Positions 42,684-52,063 are shown, counted from the first letter of the stretch. The stretch is DNA of 64,000 bases from Lachnospiraceae bacterium (GCA_029219245.1 JAQXTA010000041.1:1-64000); one strand, 5' to 3'. Numbers and translations are program-made. The notes: generated from the sequence alone by a model not told the origin.

Positions 42684-43865
42684 ATGAAATTACCGGGTGA
42701 AGAAGAACAAAGACCAATGGGTTTTTCCATTATATATACCGTTATTGGAGTGTCTGTCTTTGTATTGATTATGCTTCTCGTTGTAATGAAAAGCAATAAT
42801 AAGGACAATGGTGGAAGTGAATATGTACAGAACGCCATGAAGGAACAACAGGAAAAGGTGGCTGCCGAACAGGAAGCGAAGGAGACGGAAACAGAAGAAA
42901 CTACGGAAAAGAAACTGCGGGCAGAGGACTTGGATTTCTGGGATATGTATCCGGTGGAAGATACGGATGGGAGCGGTAGTACAAGTAAGACAGCAAATGC
43001 CTCTCAAACAGATGATACGGAAACGGATAACAAATCGGATGGTAAGACAAGTGATTCCAAACAGAAAAAAGAAGAAACGGTACAGGAGGATCCTTCTTCC
43101 GATGGGAAGCATACACTGGTAAAGGCTTCTGACGGAACGGAGGAATGGGTATTGATTAATCCCTATCTTGCGAAAAATACATATGACTTTACGAATCTGT
43201 CAGAATCGGCAAATTTACGCAAATATACAGAAAACGGAAAGAAAATTTCCTATGTGGGTGCAGATGTTTCCAAGCATGATGGTGAAGTAAACTTTAACAG
43301 TATGAAAGCTGCCGGAGTGGACTTTGTTATGATTCGATTGGGTGCAAGAGGATATGGCACAGGTCAGATTACCCTGGATGAGAATTTTGTCGAAAATATT
43401 GAAGCAGCAATTGAGGCAGGACTGGATATTGGTATCTATTTTTATTCACAGGCAATCAGTCAGGAGGAAACTTCCCAGGAAGTCAATTTTCTTGTGCAGA
43501 ATCTGGAGCCGTATCGGGCACATGTGAAATACCCGGTGGCATTTGACATGGAGAAAGTAGCAAATGACCAGGCAAGAACAGATACACTTTCCAGAGATGA
43601 CAGAACAACAATTGCGGATACTTTTTTAAGCAGTATTCAGGCAGCCGGTTATATACCGATGCTTTATGGAAACAAAGAATGGTTGATAAAAAGTGTGGAT
43701 TTGACCAAATTGCAAAATTATGACGTATGGCTTTCACAAGAGCAGGGAATTCCGGATTATCCATATCAGTTTACTATGTGGCAGTATACGACGACCGGTG
43801 TGCTGAATGGAGTGAAAGGCGATGCAAACCTGAATCTATGTTTTGTCAGCTATTCAGACCGGTAA
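42684..43865 (+). CDS. Membrane-anchored GH25 lysozyme
   Basis: 393 residues. An N-terminal helix (about 13-34) acts as anchor, followed by a long Glu/Thr/Lys/Asp-rich linker (about 40-130). The GH25 barrel follows, with YVGADVSKHDGEVNF, FVMIRLGARGYGTG, GIYFYSQAIS, YPVAFDMEK (the DxE catalytic pair) and FTMWQYTTTG. It hydrolyses the glycan strands of peptidoglycan. GGAG at 42674-42677 serves the ATG at 42684; upstream in-frame ATGs at 42570 and 42672 are less likely, the first lying upstream of the promoter. The last 16 bp overlap the opposite gene. Confidence 0.92.
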   Translation: MKLPGEEEQRPMGFSIIYTVIGVSVFVLIMLLVVMKSNNKDNGGSEYVQNAMKEQQEKVAAEQEAKETETEETTEKKLRAEDLDFWDMYPVEDTDGSGSTSKTANASQTDDTETDNKSDGKTSDSKQKKEETVQEDPSSDGKHTLVKASDGTEEWVLINPYLAKNTYDFTNLSESANLRKYTENGKKISYVGADVSKHDGEVNFNSMKAAGVDFVMIRLGARGYGTGQITLDENFVENIEAAIEAGLDIGIYFYSQAISQEETSQEVNFLVQNLEPYRAHVKYPVAFDMEKVANDQARTDTLSRDDRTTIADTFLSSIQAAGYIPMLYGNKEWLIKSVDLTKLQNYDVWLSQEQGIPDYPYQFTMWQYTTTGVLNGVKGDANLNLCFVSYSDR

Positions 43866-44644
43866 TGTTCAATTTTGGGTGAAATTTTAATGGAAGAGTA
43901 AATGTCGGCGTAAACAAGCGGAGAAATTCCCTCCATATAGTTGGGGATATAGGCTTTGTTGACGCCGGCTTTTTTTAGGCAATCAATTGCTTTGTTATAG
44001 GCGATTGCGGCTTCCGTTTCGCTTTCATATATTCCAATGGTATAATTTCCCTTCAAGTGTATTCTGGCTTTGTAATACAGCTTACCTTTACGGAAAAAAG
44101 AAGAAACACCATGATAAGCATTTAATATTTCAATATTTTCATAACGAAAATCATTCGGATTGCCATTGATGAAACGGTAATCTTTATCTAAAACAGCATA
44201 ATTCTTGATGCCATAACGGCTCATAATATTCACCTGCATTCCATAATCCGCAACAAAATAATGTCCGCCTCTTCTGGAAATTTTATGGGAGGAATAATAG
44301 AACAAATCATCCCGGTCAAAAATGAAAAAGTGAGATGGGGAAAAATAGTAATAAAAAAATTTAGGACGGATATAGATTGGGGTAGCAATATATATTCCAT
44401 TATCCCGGAAGTTAATTAATGACACCCATTTTTCAAACAGTAAAACGCAGTCGGATGGAAATTCGGAAATCATGACAGAAGTATTTTGCAGAATCTGGTT
44501 GCCGATCATATAAGCAGAGTGAGCTTTTTGCTCATCATCATAGCTGCCCAGACTGATATGCTTTCCGCGATAAGTTAAGGATGCGCGAAAATAAAGGGCT
44601 CCATTTTTCTTTTTTGCCGTATAAACTCCGGGTAATTGCGGCAT
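43850..44644 (-). CDS. AP2-domain protein with a degenerate HNH-like core
   Basis: 264 residues. Two AP2/ERF-like DNA-binding units are seen: PGVYTAKKKNGALYFRASL through HISLGSYDDEQKAHSAY (about 5-46) and HGVSSFFRKGKLYYKARIH through YTIGIYESETEAAIAYNKA (about 178-220). The middle has FINGNPNDFRYENIEIL, which looks like the HNH_3 pattern of AP2 homing endonucleases. The catalytic His positions appear replaced by Arg/Phe, so cleavage is doubtful. It may be a domesticated homing endonuclease acting as a DNA-binding protein. The neighbours give no clue to its target. Confidence 0.7.
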   Translation of the reverse strand: MPQLPGVYTAKKKNGALYFRASLTYRGKHISLGSYDDEQKAHSAYMIGNQILQNTSVMISEFPSDCVLLFEKWVSLINFRDNGIYIATPIYIRPKFFYYYFSPSHFFIFDRDDLFYYSSHKISRRGGHYFVADYGMQVNIMSRYGIKNYAVLDKDYRFINGNPNDFRYENIEILNAYHGVSSFFRKGKLYYKARIHLKGNYTIGIYESETEAAIAYNKAIDCLKKAGVNKAYIPNYMEGISPLVYADIYSSIKISPKIEHYRSE

Positions 44645-44777
44645 CGCATAATCTCCATTTCATAGAAACATTTCTTAATATTGGTACTAGTATAACATAT
44701 TTTCTCAAAGTTCTGTATAAAATATTACAGAAGTATTACAAGGACAAAGGGTGTTTACTTCAGAATGAGGAGATATT

Positions 44778-45398
44778 ATGTACAAAAAATATATTACGAT
44801 GTTGCTTTTAATGAATATGATGTTGGTTTCATGCTGGTTGTGCGTGAAAGAACTGCGTATTAATCGGGTGGCATGTACACAGGCGTTTCGGATGGAGTTT
44901 CTGGGTGCCAGTGCAGCGGAAGAAAAGAAAAGTTTTCTGGAAGTAGTGGAGTGCGTTTCATCCGGGCAAAGAGTAGTAGATTATGAAGTGCTGGAAATGG
45001 AAATGAAATATCAGTTATCAGCGCAGGATTATGATACGCTGCTGCGTATTGTAGAAGCGGAAGCGGGCGGTGAAGATGCGGATGGTAAGCTGCTTGTAGC
45101 CAATGTGGTTTTAAACCGCGTCAATAGTGACAAGTTTCCGGATACGGTAACAGAGGTTGTAATGCAGAGAGAAGATGGGGTAGCACAATTCAGTCCAACG
45201 GTGGACGGGCGTTTTCAGAGTGTGACGGTCAGTGAAGATACCTATGAAGCGGTGCAACGGGCGCTTTACGGAGAAGATATTTCAAAAGGAGCTTTGTATT
45301 TCTGTGCCAGAGAAAAGGCTGATTCGGGGAAAATGCAATGGTTTGATCAGAAACTGACCAAGCTTTTTTCTTACGGGAACCATGAATTCTTCTTTTAA
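44778..45398 (+). CDS. SleB/CwlJ-type cell wall hydrolase
   Basis: 206 residues with an N-terminal hydrophobic anchor (about 6-24). The Hydrolase_2 domain follows (about 80-206): LLRIVEAEAGGEDADGKLLV, with the probable catalytic Glu in VEAEAGG, then ANVVLNRVNSDKFPDTV, QFSPTVDGRF and GALYFCAREKA. Family members are spore cortex-lytic or vegetative wall hydrolases. It has no germination partner (such as YpeB) next to it. Confidence 0.88.
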   Translation: MYKKYITMLLLMNMMLVSCWLCVKELRINRVACTQAFRMEFLGASAAEEKKSFLEVVECVSSGQRVVDYEVLEMEMKYQLSAQDYDTLLRIVEAEAGGEDADGKLLVANVVLNRVNSDKFPDTVTEVVMQREDGVAQFSPTVDGRFQSVTVSEDTYEAVQRALYGEDISKGALYFCAREKADSGKMQWFDQKLTKLFSYGNHEFFF

Positions 45399-45428
45399 AA
45401 CGGAACAGAAAAGGGAGAAAACGGTAAG

Positions 45429-45457
45429 TTGCGCAATAAAATACTTTGTGTTATAAT
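45429..45457 (+). promoter_or_regulatory. Promoter of thrC
   Basis: TTGCGC (45429-45434), 17-bp spacer, TATAAT (45452-45457), 40 bp before the thrC ATG. Confidence 0.75.
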
Positions 45458-45496
45458 TTGCTGTGAAATCTGCACAGGAGAGAAAGGATTAAAAAA

Positions 45497-46987
45497 ATGG
45501 AAGTATTATACAGCAGTACAAGAAATGATGAGAAAAAAATACAGGCTTCGCAGGCTATTTTGAAAGGCTTGTCCGATGACGGCGGTCTGTTTGTACCGGA
45601 CCATATTCCTGCATTGGAAAAATCGTTAAAAGAGCTGTCTGAAATGGAATATAAGGAAATTGCTTATGAAGTAATGAAATTATATCTGACGGATTTTACG
45701 GAAGAAGAACTGAAAAACTGTATTGAAAGGGCATATGATTCCAAATTTGATACGGAAGTCATTGCGCCGCTTGTAGAAGCTGATCATACATATTATCTGG
45801 AACTTTTTCATGGAGCAACCATTGCATTTAAGGATATGGCATTATCTATCCTGCCGCATTTGATGATTACTTCTGCCAGAAAGAACAAAGTTGAGAATGA
45901 AATTGTTATTCTGACCGCAACCTCCGGTGATACCGGTAAAGCAGCATTAGCGGGTTTTGCAGGTGTGGAAGGAACAAAAATCATTGTATTTTATCCCAAA
46001 AACGGTGTTAGTCCGATTCAGGAGAAGCAGATGGTAACCCAGAAAGGGGATAATACATTTGTTGTTGGTATACATGGTAATTTTGATGATGCACAGACCG
46101 GTGTGAAGCAGATTTTTGCGGACAAGGAATTGGAGAAGGAAATGACAGAGAACGGTTTTCAATTCTCTTCGGCAAACTCCATTAACATTGGACGCCTTGT
46201 GCCGCAGATTGTTTATTATGTATATGCCTATGCAAAATTATTAAAAGAGGAAAAAATTACAGACGGTGAAGCCATAAACGTAGTCGTTCCGACCGGAAAT
46301 TTTGGAAATATTCTGGCTGCATTTTATGCGAAGAATATGGGAGTTCCGATTGCCAAACTTATTTGTGCTTCCAATGAGAATAAAGTATTATACGATTTCT
46401 TTGAAACAGGAAGTTATGATAGAAATCGTGAGTTTATGCTGACAAGCTCTCCGTCTATGGATATTCTGATTTCCAGTAACCTGGAACGATTGATTTATCG
46501 TATTGCCGGAAATAATGCAAAAAAGAATGCGGAATTTATGGCATCCTTATCGAAGGATGGAAAATATCAGATAACAGACGAGATGAGAGCACAGTTGAAG
46601 GATTTCTACGGTAATTATGCAAGTGAGAAGGAAACGGCTGACAGAATTAAAGCATTATACGAGCAGACCGGCTATGTGATTGACACCCATACGGCTGTGG
46701 CAAGTGCTGTTTATGAAAAATATAAAAAAGAAACCGGAGATGATGCGAAAACCGTTATTGCATCCACGGCAAGTCCGTTTAAGTTTACCAGAAGCGTTAT
46801 GAATGCAATTGATGAGAAGTATGACAGTATGACGGATTTTGAGCTGGTAGATGAGTTGTCGAAAATTGCCAATGTAGCAGTACCGAATGCGATTGAAGAA
46901 ATCAGAACGGCTCCGGTTTTACATGATACTGTTTGTGATAAGAGTGAAATGAAAAAGGTTGTAAAAGACTTTTTGGGAATTGCGTAA
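45497..46987 (+). CDS. thrC: Threonine synthase
   Basis: A 496-residue PLP enzyme converting O-phosphohomoserine to threonine. The PLP lysine is in LFHGATIAFKDMAL (Lys112). TATSGDTGKAAL is the phosphate-binding loop and VPTGNFGNILAAFYAK is typical of the long threonine synthase class (about 490 residues). GAGAAAGGA precedes the ATG. The receiver-domain gene follows 3 bp later. Confidence 0.96.
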   Translation: MEVLYSSTRNDEKKIQASQAILKGLSDDGGLFVPDHIPALEKSLKELSEMEYKEIAYEVMKLYLTDFTEEELKNCIERAYDSKFDTEVIAPLVEADHTYYLELFHGATIAFKDMALSILPHLMITSARKNKVENEIVILTATSGDTGKAALAGFAGVEGTKIIVFYPKNGVSPIQEKQMVTQKGDNTFVVGIHGNFDDAQTGVKQIFADKELEKEMTENGFQFSSANSINIGRLVPQIVYYVYAYAKLLKEEKITDGEAINVVVPTGNFGNILAAFYAKNMGVPIAKLICASNENKVLYDFFETGSYDRNREFMLTSSPSMDILISSNLERLIYRIAGNNAKKNAEFMASLSKDGKYQITDEMRAQLKDFYGNYASEKETADRIKALYEQTGYVIDTHTAVASAVYEKYKKETGDDAKTVIASTASPFKFTRSVMNAIDEKYDSMTDFELVDELSKIANVAVPNAIEEIRTAPVLHDTVCDKSEMKKVVKDFLGIA

Positions 46988-46990
46988 TAT

Positions 46991-47359
46991 ATGAAAAAAA
47001 TTTTATTAGTGGATGATGTTTCCACAAATTTAATATGCGTCAGTAAAATATTACAAGACAGGTATCAACTTTTGGCAGCAAAGTCGGGAGAGGATGCACT
47101 TGCTTTGATGAAGGAAAACAATCCGGATCTGATTTTGTTGGATATCTGTATGCCGGAAATGAATGGATTTGAACTTATGGAGAAGATTCAGGCAATCATG
47201 GGTGGAACGAATATTCCGGTTATTTTTCTGACGGGAGAGGCTGACGTAAAAAGTGAAATGAAAGGCAGAGAATTGGGTGCCGTTGATTTCATTAGAAAGC
47301 CCTTTTTGCCGGTGGTTCTGATTGACAGCATTGAAAGAGCACTGGCGCATGATGCATAA
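46991..47359 (+). CDS. Stand-alone response regulator receiver domain
   Basis: 122 residues, only a REC domain: LLVDDVSTNL (Asp8, Asp9), phospho-acceptor Asp51 in ILLDICMPEMNG, Thr in IFLTGEAD and Lys in FIRKPF. There is no output domain, as in CheY or phosphorelay proteins. It starts 3 bp after thrC and so is probably co-transcribed with it, which is an odd pairing. The partner kinase is unknown; the hybrid kinase at 54837 is the nearest. Confidence 0.92.
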   Translation: MKKILLVDDVSTNLICVSKILQDRYQLLAAKSGEDALALMKENNPDLILLDICMPEMNGFELMEKIQAIMGGTNIPVIFLTGEADVKSEMKGRELGAVDFIRKPFLPVVLIDSIERALAHDA

Positions 47360-47372
47360 GGAGATAAAAAGC

Positions 47373-47711
47373 ATGAATGACTTAATTGATATTTTATGTA
47401 TCCTTAGTGGTGCGTACCTTGTTTATGCAGCCATTGTCATGAAAAAACAAGGAAGGATTATCGGAAATGTCATGTTGAAGAAGGGAACGGATGAATCGAA
47501 TATCAAAGATAAGGAAGGTTTTATACAGTTCCTTTTTGGTAAAATATTGTTTTTTGGGATTGTAATTATGCTGGGAGGCATTGCCAACTTCCTTAACAGT
47601 TATCTGGCAGGGCCGGATATGGTTACGACAATTGTGTGTTGTGTTTTTGCGGCAGCACTTGTCGGCTACGGAGTGGTAACCAATAAGGCTATGAGAAAAT
47701 TTATGAAATAA
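47373..47711 (+). CDS. Small membrane protein of unknown function
   Basis: 112 residues with three or four hydrophobic segments (about 3-20, 50-72, 80-98) and a short polar middle (MLKKGTDESNIKDKEG). No family was recognised. The start at 47373 behind AAGGAG is preferred to the ATG at 47322, which overlaps the receiver gene. It is probably the last gene of the thrC transcript. Confidence 0.75.
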   Translation: MNDLIDILCILSGAYLVYAAIVMKKQGRIIGNVMLKKGTDESNIKDKEGFIQFLFGKILFFGIVIMLGGIANFLNSYLAGPDMVTTIVCCVFAAALVGYGVVTNKAMRKFMK

Positions 47712-47748
47712 ATAGTACAAAAGATAAGTAATTTCAAAACGCATAAAA

Positions 47749-47785
47749 GAAGCAGGAATATCGGTTAATGATATCCCTGCTTTTT
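47749..47785. terminator. Bidirectional terminator between the small membrane protein and citrate synthase
   Basis: GCAGGAATATC (47752-47762) and GATATCCCTGC (47770-47780), with an A-rich run before and TTTTTG after. On the minus strand the single mismatch becomes a G-T pair, so the hairpin is a little stronger for citrate synthase. Confidence 0.8.
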
Positions 47786-47801
47786 GTTTCGGAAAAGAAT
47801 G

Positions 47802-49166
47802 TTATCTTTTATCAATAGGAAGATATTCTCTGTCTTCACCAATTGGTTTATAGGCAGGACGGATAATTTTGCCGTTGTTTGCAAGTTCTTCCATACGATG
47901 TGCACTCCAACCTACAATTCTGGCAATGGCAAAAATCGGAGTGTAAAGCTCTAAAGGAAGATTTAACATATGATAAACGAAACCGGAATAGAAGTCTACA
48001 TTTATGCTGACACCTTTATACATCTGGCGTTCTTTGGCAATTACTTCGGGAGCAAGCCTTTCTACCAGGGAGTAGAGCGTAAATTCGTCATGCAGACCTT
48101 TTTCCTCCGATAGTTTTTCCACGAAGGATTTGAAGATAACAGCACGTGGATCGGATTTGGAGTATACGGCATGACCGACACCGTAAATGAGTCCTGCGTG
48201 GTCAAAAGCATCCTTGTGCAGTAATCTGGCAAGATAATCTGCTACCTGACCTTCATTTGTCCAATCCGAAACCTCCTGTTTCATTTCTTCAAACATTTTC
48301 ACAACTTTAATATTGGCACCACCATGTCTCGGACCTTTCAGAGAGCCGATTGCAGCGGCAATGACAGAATAGGTATCCGTTAAAGAAGAGCTGACAACAT
48401 GGGTTGTAAAGGTGGAGTTATTACCACCGCCATGTTCCATATGAAGAACCAGTGCAATATCAAGAATTTTAGCTTCCAGAGGGGTGTATTTACTGTCCGG
48501 GCGAAGAATATGTAAAATATTTTCAGCGGTAGACAATTCCGGCTGTGGCTGATGGATAAACAGGCTTTTTCCATCATGATAATGACTGTATGCCTGATAT
48601 CCATAAATGGAAAGTAGCGGGAATAGGCTGATAAGCTGCAGACATTGTCTTAATACATTCGGTAAAGAAGTATCATCCGCTCTGTCATCATAAGAATACA
48701 GGGTAAGAACACTTCTTGCCAACGTATTCATCATATCATTGCTCGGAGCCTTCATGATAATATCACGTACAAAGCTGGTAGGTAAAGAGCGATAACCAGC
48801 CAAAAGAGTTTTGAAATTTTCTAACTCTTGAGCGTCCGGGAGTTTATCAAATAGCAACAGGTAAGTAACCTCCTCATAACCAAAGCAGGTATCTGCCGGA
48901 AAACCATTTACGAGGTCCTGCACATTATAGCCACGATAAAAGAGCTGTCCATGAGTCGGTACTTGAACACCATCTACGATTTTGTTGGCACGTACATCAG
49001 AAATGTGAGTCAGACCGGCAAGAACACCTTTTCCGTTCAAATCTCTGAGTCCGCGTTTTACATCATATTTGGTAAACAACTCCGTATCTATTATATCTGC
49101 CTGCATGCTCATATTGGCAAGCCGGACAATTTCGGGTGTAATTTCTGAAAAACTGTTATGATCCAT
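47802..49166 (-). CDS. Citrate synthase
   Basis: A 454-residue (Si)-citrate synthase-fold enzyme that condenses acetyl-CoA with oxaloacetate. It has the active-site regions LHMEHGGGNNSTFTTHVV, GSLKGPRHGGANIKVVK, YGVGHAVYSKSDPRA (with a catalytic His) and FYSGFVYHMLNLP (with a catalytic Asp upstream in NVDFYSG). The long N-terminal stretch (about 1-45) is typical of the Clostridia type. It sits alone on the minus strand with its own promoter. It probably serves glutamate synthesis through an incomplete TCA path, given the anaerobic gene content. Confidence 0.95.
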   Translation of the reverse strand: MDHNSFSEITPEIVRLANMSMQADIIDTELFTKYDVKRGLRDLNGKGVLAGLTHISDVRANKIVDGVQVPTHGQLFYRGYNVQDLVNGFPADTCFGYEEVTYLLLFDKLPDAQELENFKTLLAGYRSLPTSFVRDIIMKAPSNDMMNTLARSVLTLYSYDDRADDTSLPNVLRQCLQLISLFPLLSIYGYQAYSHYHDGKSLFIHQPQPELSTAENILHILRPDSKYTPLEAKILDIALVLHMEHGGGNNSTFTTHVVSSSLTDTYSVIAAAIGSLKGPRHGGANIKVVKMFEEMKQEVSDWTNEGQVADYLARLLHKDAFDHAGLIYGVGHAVYSKSDPRAVIFKSFVEKLSEEKGLHDEFTLYSLVERLAPEVIAKERQMYKGVSINVDFYSGFVYHMLNLPLELYTPIFAIARIVGWSAHRMEELANNGKIIRPAYKPIGEDREYLPIDKR

Positions 49167-49204
49167 AAAAGTTTGCCTCCTTTCAAATGTTGCGAGTCTT
49201 TTTA

Positions 49205-49234
49205 ATCATAACATGAAAAAAACGGGCAAGACAA
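49205..49234 (-). promoter_or_regulatory. Promoter of the citrate synthase gene
   Basis: On the minus strand TTGTCT (49234-49229), 18 bp, TATGAT (49210-49205), followed by AAAGGAGG before the ATG. Confidence 0.65.
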
Positions 49235-49356
49235 GAAAATATGATAAAGTTTAGAAAGTTTTAACATATTGTACATATTGTATAATTTGGTAAATTGACG
49301 GCTTTTTCTTGCGAAGGGAAAAGAAAGGTATTAGAATAGGAAAGGAATACGACAAT

Positions 49357-49416
49357 ATGAAATATGCCATTCCGGAAAGCCAAGTGATTGGAATGGAGAA
49401 GATGGAGGAAATATGA
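49357..49416 (+). CDS. Possible 19-residue leader peptide upstream of deoC
   Basis: ATG at 49357 opens 19 codons (MKYAIPESQVIGMEKMEEI) and ends at a TGA that overlaps the deoC ATG as ATGA. GGAAAGGA lies 11 bp upstream. The overlap suggests translational coupling, but so short a frame can occur by chance. Confidence 0.35.
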   Translation: MKYAIPESQVIGMEKMEEI

Positions 49417-50066
49417 CAAGACAGGAAATGTTAAGCCATGTAGATCATACCCAGTTAAAAGCTTATGCAACATGGGATGATATTAAAACTTTATGTGAGG
49501 AAGCAATTACCTTTCAGACAGCATCTATCTGTGTGCCGCCTGCTTATATTAAAAGAATTCATGATACCTATGGAGATAAAGTAAATATATGTACGGTTAT
49601 CGGGTTCCCACTTGGTTACAGTGTAACGGAATCTAAGGTAGCGGAAACTGTACAGGCAGTTAAAGACGGAGCAAAAGAAATTGATATGGTTATCAATATA
49701 GCGGATGTGAAAAACGGTCTTTATGATAAGGTGGAAGAGGAAATCAAGACAATCAAAGAGGCGTGTCAGGGGAATGTTCTAAAGGTCATTATTGAAACCT
49801 GTTACCTGACCGAAGAAGAAAAAATTGCCATGTGCAAAGCGGTGACAAATGCAAAGGCAGATTATATCAAAACATCAACCGGCTTTGGAACAGGTGGTGC
49901 AACGATAGAAGATATCCGGTTGTTTAAAAAACACATTGGACCGGATGTTAAAATCAAAGCGGCCGGGGGTATTACCACGTTGGAAGAGTTGGAAGCTTTT
50001 CTGGCAGAAGGGTGTGACCGAATCGGTACATCCAGAGCAGTAGGCTTGTTAAAGGATGCAAAGTAA
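49413..50066 (+). CDS. deoC: Deoxyribose-phosphate aldolase
   Basis: A 217-residue class I aldolase that splits 2-deoxyribose-5-phosphate into glyceraldehyde-3-phosphate and acetaldehyde. DHTQLKAYAT opens the barrel. Asp91 is in EIDMVINIA, the Schiff-base lysine Lys153 is in DYIKTSTGFGTGGAT, and KIKAAGGIT supplies the second catalytic lysine. GGAGGAA precedes the ATG. Aminopeptidase P follows at 20 bp. Confidence 0.96.
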   Translation: MTRQEMLSHVDHTQLKAYATWDDIKTLCEEAITFQTASICVPPAYIKRIHDTYGDKVNICTVIGFPLGYSVTESKVAETVQAVKDGAKEIDMVINIADVKNGLYDKVEEEIKTIKEACQGNVLKVIIETCYLTEEEKIAMCKAVTNAKADYIKTSTGFGTGGATIEDIRLFKKHIGPDVKIKAAGGITTLEELEAFLAEGCDRIGTSRAVGLLKDAK

Positions 50067-50086
50067 AGAAAAACCGGGAGGACTTT

Positions 50087-51919
50087 ATGAGCAGCATAAA
50101 GAAAAGAATGGAATTACTGCGGGAGAGGATGAAGGCAGAACAGATTGATTATTATCTGATACCCACTGCAGATTATCATAATTCGGAATATGTCAGTGAC
50201 TATTTTAAAGTCCGCGAATTTCTTTCCGGCTTTACCGGCTCTAACGGGAGTCTTGTTATTAGTCAGAAAGAAGCAGGCCTTTGGACCGATGGGCGTTATT
50301 TCATTCAGGCGGAAAAAGAACTGGAAGGAAGCGGTATTATCTTGTTCCGGATGTTGGAAGAAGGGGTTCCTACGATTCAGGAATATCTGGAAAAGCAGAT
50401 GAGAGAAGGACAGACACTGGGGTTTGATGGCAGAGTAGTAAATAGTGCATATGGGAAAAAACTGGAACAGGCACTGAAAACAAAAAACATTAAATTCTGC
50501 TATAAGAAAGACCTTGCAGACAGTCTATGGATGGACAGACCGGCTATCCCTGCGCATCCGGTTATGATTCTGCCGGAGAATATTTGTGGCCAGAGTGTAA
50601 AGGAGAAACTTGCACAGGTTCGGGAGACTATGGAACAGGAAAACTGTCAGGCACATATTGTAAGCAAGCTGGATGATTTGATGTGGCTTTTTAATATCCG
50701 CGGCGGCGATGTGGAATGTAATCCGGTAGCACTTTCTTATGGATTCTTTACCATGACAGAATGTTATTTGTTTTTGCAGAAAGAAGCTGTGAGTGAAGAA
50801 TTAAGGAAGTATGCGGAAGAATATGGCATTACATTGATGGACTATAATGAAATAGAGAACTTCCTACAAGAGTTTCCTTATATGGATTATCAGAGCAGGA
50901 ATACCGGAAACGAACAGAAAATACACATTCTGTTTGATGATAAAAATGTAAATTATTCCTTATACCGTATTCTGCAGGAAAAAGCAGAACTTGTAAACAA
51001 AGAAAATCCAACGGAGAAACTCAAGGCAAAGAAAAATCCGGTGGAACTTGCACAGATGCAGGAAATATATTTGAAGGACAGTGCGGCAGTAACCAAATTT
51101 ATTTACTGGTTAAAAAAGAATATTGGAAAAATGGAAATAACGGAATATTCTGCGGCAATGTATCTGGATAATCTGCGAAAGGAAATGGAAGGATTTCTGG
51201 ATTTATCTTTTCCGACCATAAGCGGGTATAAAGAAAATGCTGCCATGATGCATTATGAAGCAACGGCAAAAGACCACAAGGAACTGAAACCGGAAGGAAT
51301 GCTTCTGGTGGATTCCGGCGGACAATATGTGGGTGGTACAACGGATGTGACAAGAACGATTGTACTTGGCGAAATCAGTCAGGAAGTAAAGGAACATTTT
51401 ACCGCAGTGGCAGTCGGAATGCTGAACTTGTCCAATGCACACTTTTTATACGGCTGTACCGGAAGAAATCTGGATATTCTGGCAAGAGAGCCACTCTGGA
51501 ACAAGGGGATTGATTATAAATGCGGAACCGGTCATGGAATCGGGTATATCCTGAATGTTCATGAGGGACCGCAGAATATCCGATGGCGTTATTCAGAAGA
51601 TGCTAAAGAAGCGGTATTGGAAGAAGGAATGATACTGTCAGATGAACCCGGTGTTTATATAGAAGGAAGCCATGGTATCCGGACCGAAAACGTTATCGTG
51701 GTACGAAAGGGCGAGAAGAATGGTGACGGGCAGTTTATGCATTTTGATACACTGACCTATGTACCGATTGATTTGGATGCAATTGATACAGCTTATATGC
51801 AGCCAAAGGATATAGAAAGACTGAATGTTTATCATAAGGCAGTTTATGAGAAAATTTCTCCGCTTTTAGAGGAAGAGGAGCGGGAATGGCTGGCAGAGGT
51901 AACCAGACCGGTTTCCTAA
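50087..51919 (+). CDS. Xaa-Pro aminopeptidase (aminopeptidase P, M24B)
   Basis: A 610-residue metallopeptidase of the long eukaryotic-like class, with two creatinase-like N-terminal domains (about 1-310) and a pita-bread catalytic domain. Metal ligands lie in LLVDSGGQYVGGTTDVTRT (two Asp), GTGHGIGYILNVHEGP (His), LSDEPGVYIEGSHGIRTEN (Glu, Glu). It releases N-terminal residues before proline. It is cytoplasmic, with no signal peptide, and sits in the deoC transcript. Confidence 0.94.
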   Translation: MSSIKKRMELLRERMKAEQIDYYLIPTADYHNSEYVSDYFKVREFLSGFTGSNGSLVISQKEAGLWTDGRYFIQAEKELEGSGIILFRMLEEGVPTIQEYLEKQMREGQTLGFDGRVVNSAYGKKLEQALKTKNIKFCYKKDLADSLWMDRPAIPAHPVMILPENICGQSVKEKLAQVRETMEQENCQAHIVSKLDDLMWLFNIRGGDVECNPVALSYGFFTMTECYLFLQKEAVSEELRKYAEEYGITLMDYNEIENFLQEFPYMDYQSRNTGNEQKIHILFDDKNVNYSLYRILQEKAELVNKENPTEKLKAKKNPVELAQMQEIYLKDSAAVTKFIYWLKKNIGKMEITEYSAAMYLDNLRKEMEGFLDLSFPTISGYKENAAMMHYEATAKDHKELKPEGMLLVDSGGQYVGGTTDVTRTIVLGEISQEVKEHFTAVAVGMLNLSNAHFLYGCTGRNLDILAREPLWNKGIDYKCGTGHGIGYILNVHEGPQNIRWRYSEDAKEAVLEEGMILSDEPGVYIEGSHGIRTENVIVVRKGEKNGDGQFMHFDTLTYVPIDLDAIDTAYMQPKDIERLNVYHKAVYEKISPLLEEEEREWLAEVTRPVS

Positions 51920-51936
51920 AATTTCTAGCTTTTATA

Positions 51937-51965
51937 TTGACTTTTAAGGGCTTGTTTGAGATAAT
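51937..51965 (+). promoter_or_regulatory. Promoter of pckA
   Basis: TTGACT (51937-51942), 17 bp, GATAAT (51960-51965). The leader of about 90 bases contains a stem AACGGA / TCCGTT (52006-52030) and ends in AAGGAGG. Confidence 0.75.
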
Positions 51966-52063
51966 ATAGGCGGTGTGTAGGCGAGTGCCGCACATAGTAA
52001 GCATGTAACGGATAATCACAGATTCTCCGTTAAACAATACAATTTTAAGGAGGAAAACATAAT

